A stretch of 64,000 nt of DNA, from positions 10,620,107 to 10,684,106 of the forward strand of contig CM077823.1 of NCBI GenBank assembly GCA_039720395.1, read 5' to 3'. Positions 49,935-61,732 of the stretch are shown here, in pieces; within the stretch, counting starts at the first letter, position 1; every line of letters begins with the position of its first letter. Source of the stretch: Liquidambar formosana. Lineage: Eukaryota; Streptophyta; Magnoliopsida; Saxifragales; Altingiaceae. A program made the translations under genes and the position numbers. The notes under the pieces were generated by a model. It ran no database searches. It had not been told where the DNA came from and saw only the letters and a program-made list of their open reading frames with translations.

Positions 49935-52900
49935 GGTATTGTCATACTCAATTTAACAAAGCAGAGTTAAAAATTAAAAACAGCTCATTACCTCAGCCTA
50001 AAATAGTTCCCATGATAGCAAAGTATAAGCCCTATGAGACCAATAACAAGGAACGGAAAATTTGAAACCACATTCAGTGTATTGGGTATACCTGAAAAAT
50101 AATAAGAAAAATATCAGCTGTAATATAGGACTAGGAAAGCAAGAAAATTTTAACACTGATCAGGCTAAAAGAAAGGTTCAACCAGATAACATCACAATTG
50201 GGATGGTCAAGCATAGGTATTACAACCTTAAACCCAAACCTCCCACCCCCACCCATCACCATACTCCCACCCACCCACACACACACACACACAAAACCCC
50301 GACTAGATAAGACAACCCAAAGTCAGCTAAAGAATTAGGTTGTGAATGTTAGTCCCATCCTACAAACTTGTAAGAAAACAACCGAACCCCTCTATTCACA
50401 TTCAATAACTTCCAACTTTGAATTGCCTCAAAAAGTCAATTGCATATTAGCTGTTTACATCATAATTCATAAATGAATGAAATATAAATGGATTAAATCT
50501 TAAGGGGGGAGGAATAGCAAAAGGATTTAGAGCAAAATTGCGGATAGAGCTTGTGACTAGAATAGCAGCACCCACTAGAAATTTTAACTATCCTAAAATT
50601 GCACAGAACTTGAATCATCTATTAAGAAACAATGGAAGGCCTAAAATAACAAGACAACCTAATCTCATTTGGGCAACTAAGTTTTCAGCTACTTAAATCT
50701 ACACACTCATTCGCTAAACCATAGAAAGCTTCAACCTATCAACAATAATCTATCAAAACTCCAAAAGAAGCATGAGGAAAGCTTTCAGTTCTGAGGAAAG
50801 CTATCCAACTCTGAAAACCAAGAGATAACCAAGCTCATTTAAATGAGGCATCCCACTATAATAACCTCACACTAACAAAGATTCGTACAAGACCCATGAC
50901 CACTTCAAAGCATCTCCATATATACCTCAAGAACCTCAACTAAGAATACAATTGCTACATAGTATTATAGTATTGTCAGCATAAAGGTGAAAACAAAGGT
51001 ATTCCTACTACACATGCGGGATCTGTCCAAAATACAAAGGGGAGGAAATGAAGGGACTTCCTCCTTAAAGAATCCACTCAATATTATGTGCAACAACTTG
51101 CCAACAGCTCCAATACTCCACCTTCCATGCCATCATCAATATCTTACCCACTCCCCCTTCCACTATCAACATCTTACCAATGACCAGGTCCAATACGGAT
51201 AATAATTTATCAATGAAGACAGGTAGAGGGGATCATCATGTCTTAAACCACCCCTTGGATAATGTTTAGTTTCCAACCCAATAGCCTAAACTATTAAGTA
51301 GAGGGCCCAAACAAGTATATGAAGCTATGCCAAACCCAATATTTGGGCAATGTGGGATGTTGCATTTTTCCAACACTCCCCCTCACATGCAGGCCTACCA
51401 AGACAATGACGGGCCAATCACATGGGCAATTATAACGGACTCACGAACGAAACAAGCCCAAGAAAGACATGCTCTAATATCATGATAAGTTTCCAACCCA
51501 ATAGCCTAAGCTATTAAGTGGAGGGCCCAAACAGGCATGTGAAGCTATGTCAAACCCAATATTTGGGCAATGTGGTATGTGGTATTTTTCCAACAGATAG
51601 TTTCAAAACCAATTAGAAAAAGTAATTTACCAATAGGATTAAACTCAAGTATTTCTTCACCATTACCATTATTCTTGGAAAAAATTTGCAACCAAACAAA
51701 GCGGTAAATAGGATAATACATGATATCAACCCAGTTACATACAATAAACAATCTCAAGTAAAAAAAAGTACGACATTTTGCATTTTCTGAAAATCCACAT
51801 AAAAGCAAAGGAATACACTGGATTGGAGATAATTGCAAATAATGAGCGACTCAACAAAATTTAACAAACAGAAGTACTAACACCTGTGCAAAGATTGTGT
51901 AATTAGTTCAGTATATCTAACCTATTAAAAGATCCCCTTTTTCGCAACATCCAGTGGCAACAGTATAAATATATCCCATTAAGCATCGTATCAGCCTCAA
52001 GCCCACAAAGTCTCAATGTCATATCTTCTAGGAAAAGAAGTTAAATTTTTTCTTTTTTTTTTTTTTTTTTTTTTTTTGAACAGCAACAAAAGGATAGTAT
52101 TAATGCAAATAAAAGGAGTTACAAATGGGGGACAAGAATTCCACCAAAACCAGAAAAGAAGCAAACAAAAACCAACTAGACAGCCTACAAAATTAACTAC
52201 AAACAGCCCCCCAATTGTATTTCAAGACAAAAAAGGGAGAATCACTAAATTTTTTAGAGGAAAGAGCCCAAAAAGAACCCAAAAAATGCACTCTATCCCA
52301 CATGTCATCCACAAAAGCTTCCTTATCCTCAAAAATCCTCACATTCCTTTCAAGCCAAACAACCCAAAAAAAAAAAAAGCCAAGAAAGCACCATTCCACA
52401 AAATTCTCGCCATCATACCCCTTCCCAATCCCCAAAAGTCAATGGAAAATATTCCTCCAACAAATCGCGACATCACCCAAAGGTCAAGACCACAACTAAA
52501 AAGATGCTTCCACAACCAAAAAACCACAGGACAATGTAAAAATAGGTGATCAATAGTCTCCTGAGGACTCGCATAAAGAGAAGGCCTCCACCTTTGAAAC
52601 CTGTCATTGGTATTGACTCTCTTGTGAAATAAAGTCCAGGCAAAAAAATTAACTTTAAGGGGCACACTGGCTTTCCATGTCAAATCAGAGGGAAAAGAAG
52701 GGGAAGAAATATGGTTATCAATCAAATTCTCAAAATAAGACTTACTAGAGAAAACTCCAGAAGAATGGGTTATCCAAATCCTCCTATTAGGAATGGACAA
52801 CCTCATCAAAAAATTATCCAACAAAAATAACGAAGATGTCAACTCTAAACTCTCCCTCTCATTAAGATTCTGAAAAATTGAAATCCCACCCAGAAAAGTG

Positions 52901-55900
52901 TGACTCAGATGAAACCATAGCTGAAATAGAAGCTTTATGAGTCAAAGAAAGCCAATACAAGCGAAGAAACAAAAAGCAAAAAGGTGCATCACCTTTCCAA
53001 TGATCTTCCCAGAAACAAATTCTAGCCCCAATTCCCACATACAAAGAGATAAACTCCAAAAACCAGTACAGACCCTGAGAAATAAATTTCCAAGGACAGC
53101 CCTAGGATGAGGTTGAGCATCCTAACCATTAGCTTGCACACGGTACTTACTCCTAATAGCATGCCACAAAGAGCCACTCTCAAGAGGAAACCTCTATAAC
53201 CACTTGCCAATTAAAGCAACATTTCTTTCCAAGATATTTCCCAAAGCTTCCCTTGAGACTTGGCTCTAGACATCACCTCCCACTTAACTAAATGATCCTT
53301 CTTGCCCTCACCACTTCCTTCCCATAAAAAATCTCTCATCAACTTCTTTAACAGCCTAGCAATCGAAACCGGAACCCTAAAAAGAGACAAATAATAAGTG
53401 GGAATGCTTGACAAAACAGACTGAACCAATACCAACCTTTCACCCTAAGAAATTAGAGCTTTCTTCCAGGCATCCAACCTCTTTCTAACTATCAATAACT
53501 AGGCTCCAAAAAGTCTTTGAATAAGGATTTCCCCCCTAATGGGAGACCTAAATAAAAGAAGGGCCACTCTCCTATAGAACAACCCATCTAATGAGCTAAT
53601 CTTTGAATTTTCTCACCCGCACTATTAATCACCACAATAGCAAACTTTCCCATGTTAAATTTAAGGCCCGATACCATCTTAAAAACCTTAAGAATATCCT
53701 AAATATATAAAAACTTGTGCTCATCCCCCGAAGAGAAAAACAAAGTATCATCCGCAAATTGCAAGTGAAACAGAAACCCTATCCTTACCAATCACAAGGC
53801 CTTCAAACATGCCAATCTCCCTAGCTCTATCCACAAGTCTCCCCAAATCATCAGCAACTATGGTAAACAGAAATGAAGATAAAGGATCTCCCTGTCTCAA
53901 TCCTCTTGACACCAAAAAGGACTTGCCCGCTTTACCATTAACTAACAAAGAAAAAATTGCAGTAAACAAGCACCCAAAAATCCACTTTCTCCATCTCTCT
54001 CCAAAACCTTTCTTTTCTAAGACAAAATCTAAAAAATTCCAATCCACATGATCATAAGCCTTTTCAAAATCAACTTTAAACAACAAACCCTCCTTCTTTC
54101 CCATCCTATAACTTTCCACAACTTCATTAGCTATCAAGGCCAAATCTAAAATCTGACGCCCCTTCACAAAAGTACCCTGAGCCTCTGGAAAAGAAGTTAA
54201 ATATGAGCGCAACAGTTTTCACTCATCATTATAATAAGGAGAACTTTGCAAACTTTAAACAGGTCTAAATCAATCCCAGTATGAAGAATACATTAGATAT
54301 CAACAAATCATTACAGAAGGACCTAATAATCAATAATTAATTAAAGTCGGTCAACTTCAGCCCTAGAAGTTTATTTATTTAATCAATGATTGATTTCAAG
54401 TTAGTCAACTTCAGCCCAAACATTAAATTTTCCATACATAATTATGAAACTTTATTCAGGTGAAGGGTACATTAGGACAACTGTCAATACTCAATAGTCT
54501 AGTGGATTACTAGGTTGTAGGAGGTTTTCTCTAAACTATCAGTGTGATGGAGTTTTCTTCACTCAAGTACACTTCTATATTGAACTCTCTTTCTAATAAA
54601 TTGCTTCTCCTTTAATTAATTAAATTAACTCGCTGCCTAATAGGGAAAAGAAATTACTCGATGTTTATAAAACATCTCAAGGAAAACTTTACTTCAACAA
54701 GGAGCTCTCTCAAATTCACTTCAAACCATGGCATTTGTTATCTAATCCAGCATGTTCTATGGATAAAAATTGACGAATTTTCTTAACAATAAAACAACAA
54801 AAAGTGTTTTGCAAGCTGATCAAAAACTAAACTATCTTTTTTTCGATTGGAAACAAAAGTGAAACTTAATTAAAAATAATAAAAGAGAGCACAAAAGAGG
54901 ATGAGAAGCCCCGCAAAGAAGACAAAACTTTAAAAAAAAAATGAAAAAAATAAACCAAAACACTACATCTCACACACAGTCCTCCAATCCAATCTAATGA
55001 CGAACAAAGGAATCCCAACAATCTCCTTAGAGAAAGAAGCCCAAAAAGAAGCCAAAAATCCAGCCCTCTCCCACAAGCTCCAAACGTCCTCACTTTTATC
55101 ATAAAAAGTTAAATTATCTCTCCAACCAAATAACCCAGAAGATAGCCAAAACAGCACAATTCCACAAAGACTTGGCCCTCCTATTACCCCAAGCCTCCAA
55201 AATCAATAACAAACATGCTATGGCATGATACAAGAGCAACCCAACATAAACCAGCCACCCGAAAGAGCTTATTCCACAAAGTCTTCACTACCTAGCAATG
55301 CAAAAAGAGTTGATTTACATTCTCCACCTCCTCTCTACACATAAAAAGACCATTGGGGAGATAAAGAAGACATAGGCTGCCTCTTTGGAAATAGAAAATT
55401 AGTATTAAGCTATTAACTCTCTTAAGAACAACAGTCCATGTAAAAACCTGAACTTTAAGGGGCGCTTTAGATTTCCAAATCATCTTAAAAGAAAGAAAAG
55501 ATGGAACATTAGGACCATCAATCAAGACCTCGAAACAAGATTTACAAGAACAAATACCAAAAGAAAGAGGAAGACAACATCTCCTGTTCGGAACAGACTG
55601 CCTTAAAACAATACCCTTGTAACCAGATTTTGGTAAAAACTAAGAACACAAATTTGTTATTTTCTCAATTCTTTTGAAATGTATTTCGGCTCAAGATCAA
55701 GATCACATGCTACTGCATCAACTTTATTGTTATTGATCAAACTAAAAAAAAGCATGTGAATTTATAAAGCTACACCGCCTACACGTCAATAGCAACATTT
55801 ATATTCAATTGTTTAGAAGAGAAGTAAAAGTATCCGAACTGTTAGAATAATTTTACAACATGGGATGCTTCATTCAAAGATCAAGACCCACAACACAATG

Positions 55901-58900
55901 GGTCCCACTTCATAGATCGATTATGCATATAAATATTAGTGATAGTATTGGTTCTAAATCCTACCAACTCTAAGTTCCCACCGCAATGAACTTCTAGAAC
56001 TGGAATAGGGTCCAGCACTGGTTCTTCTAGATCTCCAAAGATAGAAATGACAGGTCTCCCCTCTATGAACTCCACTTTCTGATGCAAAGTAGAGGGTACT
56101 GCTTCTATGGCATGGATCAACAACCTTTCAAGTAGCAGGTTGAAGGAAGCCGGGATGTTTAGTACCCGGAATTTTTCCTTCTACAGATTTTGTGGCATTC
56201 CTAATTGGCTGTCTTAACTTTCTGATGAGCTGTTTAATAGTTAGCATTCTGAATCGTATACATAATGGGCTGTGCAAAACCATCACAAGGGTTTATGTAC
56301 AAATAATGAGCAAACCCTTATGCGTTTTATCCGAAGACATTGAAAGGGATGTTTTTATGTGTGACAACCCATAGATGTAAGCTATTTTGAATTATGATTA
56401 ATAAGTTGATTAGGTGAGATAATGATGAGAAGGGGATGTTATAGAAATGGTGATATCATATAAATAAGAAGGTATAATTATGGAATTTTTATAATAATTG
56501 TTGTAAATTTCTCTAATTTTTGGAATTATTCTTAATTTTCGCTTAATTAGTGTAATTTATCATTAATTAGTTTAAACAATTATTAAAAAGACCTAATGTG
56601 GGTAATTAAAGTTAATAAAATTATAATATGGTGATTAAGGAGTAAAAATGCTATTAAAATAAGAAAATGACAAATTTGGACATATTGGGTATTTATTAAA
56701 TTAAATGGGGGTATTATTGAGAAAAATGTGTAAAATGTTGGAAAATTCCAGAAAATTATAGAAAACCTTAGAAAAATCAAGAAAGTGAATAAAATAATAT
56801 TATTTTCTGATAACTAAGTAGGAGGTGTCAAAATGAGGGTTTGGTTGGCACATTTGCCTGCAAATTATTAGGTGGCATCATCTCAAAAATCATATAATTG
56901 AATTTTTGCATGAAAATAGACAAGTGGAAGCATATAAAATTTAAAATAAAAATATTATTTCTGCTTTTTGGACATATATAAGGCTCCAGAATTTTTATTA
57001 AGCTGTTTGGTAAGAGAGAAAACCAGAATTGAGAGATAATCTCAAAGAGAAAGAGAAAAGAAAAGGAGAAATTGGGGGTTTTGATTAGGAGAGAAATTGA
57101 GCATCAATCTTTGAATATTTTAGGTGAGAAACTGATCTTAATATTGTTTTATAATGTTTTGGAGTTTTAATTTTATTGTTAGTTTATGAATTTTCAAATT
57201 TTAAAGCTTAGGTTTAGCTTCAATGGTATTCTAGTTTCAAAAGCTTATTTCTTTACTTATACTCAATTATTTGATGTGCCATAAAGTGCATGGTTATGAT
57301 TTATGAAATATAAGATGAAAGCAATTTATATGATGGTAAACTATGCCTACTTTCAAATAAACTATATGTGTAATGATTATGATTTCTTGAAAATTTCATA
57401 ACCATTGACAATAAAGCTGTTTTGGCACTCCCTACTGTATAAATCCTCACTTTCATAATTTAGTATAGTTTCACATGCTCTAAATTCATGATTTTCGGTT
57501 GGCATACTATTTATTATGTCTATTTTCATATGACACAAGTTCCAAACCTATATCTTCAAGATTAAAATTATAGCAATGGTTTTGTTACTGATAAGTCAGT
57601 GCTGGAATTGAATTTCCAGCATACTGTCCATAGAATTAAACTAGTCTTATAGCCAATTAAATCCTATTTTTAATCTGGCTTATTATTTTTACCATATTGG
57701 GATTTTAGTTTTGTTTTAAAATATTCAATACTTAAGTGATTCACATGTATATAAAGTGAGTTAAGAATTTTTAAAAGGTGACATGATTATGTTTTCAGCA
57801 TTAAAAACTTCAATGTGTTCAAAGTTGTTATAGATGGAAAATGATTACTTGAATTCAATAAATGCAAGTTTTAAAATTTTCATAATGTTTTAATTTAGTC
57901 CTAAACTTTATTAAAATTCTAATGTTGCTCCTATGTGTGAAATTTGAGATGTATGTGATTCTCATGATATGCATAATTGATGATTTATCTCTTAAAACAT
58001 TGAAATAATTTTTTCATATTGTGGCACTTGATTACTCATGATAAATGTTTTACTTAGTATATTGTGATACTAATGATGTGGAGAGTGACAGCCGGGACTA
58101 AAAGTACCCTTACAGTTAGTGCACTAATTTACTGGATCAGTTGGCTTGGAGCCAATGGCAATATACGTGTGGTATATGTGCTGAGGCTGTGATAGCATAC
58201 ATATGGCCTTAGGACCAATGTGTGTCATCGATAGCATAATTGTGGCTAAGGGAGCCTATGTGTGTTATCTTTGATTTGTGTTTTGCAGGATGTGAAATAT
58301 AACAAGATCACAGGTATGAAAATTTTAATTATATTGAAGTGCGATATTGATTTAGTGCCACAATGTGAATAATGTTATGATATATAGATCATGATATCAT
58401 TAATGATGTATTGAATTGATATAAAGCATGTTAGGTGATTTTCTCATTGGGCTGTGTAGCTCATAATGTTATTTATATAACATTTTCAGGGTAAGAGAAG
58501 GATAAGAAAGACTGGAGTTGTGCTGAGAAGTCCAGAATAGCCTAGATATTTTGAGAACCTTATGTAAATTTGCAAATTATGTGTGAGAAGGACAGAGTTG
58601 TGATGTGTGTGTAATGTAGTTATACAAAACAATATAATAGTAGTGAAAGTATGTGTGTGGTTTGTTTTTATTAGATGAAATGTTAAATTAATACAAGTTA
58701 GAAGCATGAGAAAAAGCAGGGCATGACATTATGTCAGTGACAGAAGCCCAAGCTCACAGAATTGATCTTGTAGCATTTGAATGAAAATAGCAGGGATTTC
58801 ATGCAAATAAGTGATTTGATTAAGATATTATTTATCTTCTTAATGGGTTTAATATCTGGTATAATTCATAATTATCTAGTTAGGATCAATGTAAACAGTT

Positions 58901-59050
58901 TCAATAGTTCTTCCACTTCCGCTTTCAAAATAAATTCTTGAATTTGTGCCTCATAAAGAGAACTATTAGGTTGATGGATCATTACCCTGATGATATAACA
59001 CAATAAATGGCTCTTCTATCTCGCATGATGAGGTGAAGAGAAGACATAAA

Positions 59051-59081
<31 letters not shown>

Positions 59082-61414
59082 GAAGAAGAGATGGGGGGGA
59101 GAGATAGAATTGAACAACCATACAGGCATTTTTTGCCCATCAGATATGGCTCTATAAAGGAATTGATGCTATTAATCAGAAACAATATGATTAAACCTAT
59201 ACGTACTTATATAAATACATATATTTCACAAGGAAGATCATACAACAAATTAGAAAGAAGGAAGGAAAAAAAAATGGGGGTTAAGAAGCCATTCCTTGCT
59301 GCTTGCTGTCTACTTCGCGAGCCTTCACTGCCCCGTTTGGCGGCTTCCCTTCTTCCATCCGTCCACAAGGTTGTAAAAAGAGAGAAAAGGGCGGCTATCT
59401 AGCAGGAGTAGTCGATAAATCTAGTATGCTAAGAATTGAAGAATTGGGATATGGAACGACTTATCAGACCTAGTTCGAGGAGATGTTGGCGAACAGCTAC
59501 CATGTATCTTGATGGTTCAGACAAGTTCTGGTGGGGGACCAAAATATGTAAAGAACACAAAGCGTGTAGTTCAGTTAGATCCATTTTGGGGACAAGTTCC
59601 AGGCAAAATGGAGGATTCATGTCCAGTTGTGGTCGGCCATGTTGACAAGCTTGAATCAAACAAGCCCCATATGTGAGCATCTTTATTCCATTCTCTAACA
59701 ACCTAGCCACTAGCTATCGAATGCCAATAACTAACAAGCAAACTACCAGGCTACTCAGAATACCTCCCTAAGGAAACAACATTCTATTAGTTAGGTAGTA
59801 ACTACCCTCAATAGGACAGTAAGCAAGCTTGCCTTCAGAGCTTTCAGGCTATGAAAGGTATTCTTCTATCAAGGCAGTAAAGAGACAAGCTACATCCTAC
59901 AAGTAAGATATCTTTCTATACTTCCCACACTCTTTTGCCTAACTAAAAATTTAATACATTCCTATTTATCCTAGCTTGTTCAAAACCTACAAAAGGAGGA
60001 AAGAAATAACTCATTTTTTCTTAATTTTCTCCAGCACATCTATGACAGCCCAATTTCAAAGGCAAAAAAGCTTCAACTTACATGACCACATGGATCTGTA
60101 TGGACCCTCTCTTTCTTTCTTTTTTTCGTCTAAATTGGGTCAATCATGACCCTAATTAAGATATACTCCCTCCATCCCATCTTATTTGATCATCTCTCCT
60201 TTTTTGGATGTCTCAAAATATTTGATCACTTTCAAAAGTCAAACCAAAAAGGTTTGCTATTTTCCTAAAATACCACTTTACATTTCTCCTAGAAAATTGA
60301 TCATCTTTCCATGGGAGGGAAAACTTGGAAAGTTATAATTAAATAAGTAACATGGCAATGCATTGCCTTAATATGTGTGCTTAGTCAAAGTGAGCAAATA
60401 AAATGGGATGGAGGGAGTATTAAACATTACCATTCAAGACCAATTGCCCGCAGGAGAGAAGGTGAAAGACTCCTATTGCATGAAGTGAAAGTCCAGGTGC
60501 AATGGAAGGAAAAATGGCCGAGTGCAATGGGAAGAACACTTCAACCAGGGGTGGAGCCACCTTAGGACAGGGGGGGCCATGGCCCCTCCAATTTTTTTGA
60601 AAAATTTTACACTTAGTCCCTCATAGTTTTAGATATAAATATATTATAATCTTGCCCCTTCAATGGTACACCTGCTCCCTCCACTACCTTTCTATTTCTT
60701 ACAATTCATCCAATCCTTTGTTCAATTTTTTGACCAAATGAGGTATAGTAGACTTTTTATGGCAAGTTCATTTAAAAGCAAGATTGTTTACTTCGAAAAT
60801 ATTTTTATAAACCACTCAAAACAATTTGCTATTGGTAGATACATATACTTCATTCAACACTTATTTGGAGGGAAGAGGAAATGAACAAGAAAAAAATATT
60901 AAGGAAAATACATTACAGTTGATAATTTTTATAAATTTTGTTTTCAAACTACTAGTTTGGCCCTTGCAAGTGAAAATTTCTGGCTCCACCCCTGTCTTTA
61001 ACAACTTTAAGAGGCTATATCCAAATCTTCAACCGTGCTAATTGTATCGAAAGCGAACTTTTGTGTAAGCTATTCAGTCTATTCATCACAACAACTTTGG
61101 AGTCAAATGTTCAACCGTGCTAATTGTATGGAAAGCGGACTTTTGTGTAAGCTATTCAGTCTATTCATCACAACAACTTTGGAGTCAAATGTTCAACCGT
61201 GCTAATTGTATGGAAAGCGGACTTTTGTGTAAGCTATTCAGTCTATTCATCACAACAACTTTGGAGTCCTTCCTCAAATAACTAGTGCACATTAAGCCTC
61301 ACGGCATGCCTCTTCACTTCCGCACTGTTCTCATCGAGTCATTGTTAAAGTAATGACCGATGATAAAGCATTCCTTCTACCCCCACCCCCACCCCTTTTT
61401 TCTTTTTCTTTTTC

Positions 61415-61445
<31 letters not shown>

Positions 61446-61671
61446 TGTTCTACCTCTCTCATCGGTTAATTGATTCTAGGTTCAGGGAAGGATTCAATGG
61501 AACCGCCACACTTAAAGGATGTGATAAGGAGTCTGGTGTTACTAGGGCATGTTCATGACACATGTGGATGGGATAGTTTTATATGTGCACACTTTGGAGC
61601 GAAATGGTGTGGGTATGGGGCAGCAATCGTATCCACTGGTAAGGGGGCAAATGGGTAAAATAAGGCATAAA

Positions 61672-61732
<61 letters not shown>

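Noticed and set aside
59091..59710. Small gene candidates on both strands (starting at 59271 and ending at 59710)
   Set aside because: No recognised domain, no matching splice structure, and inside the intron of the ceramidase-like gene.
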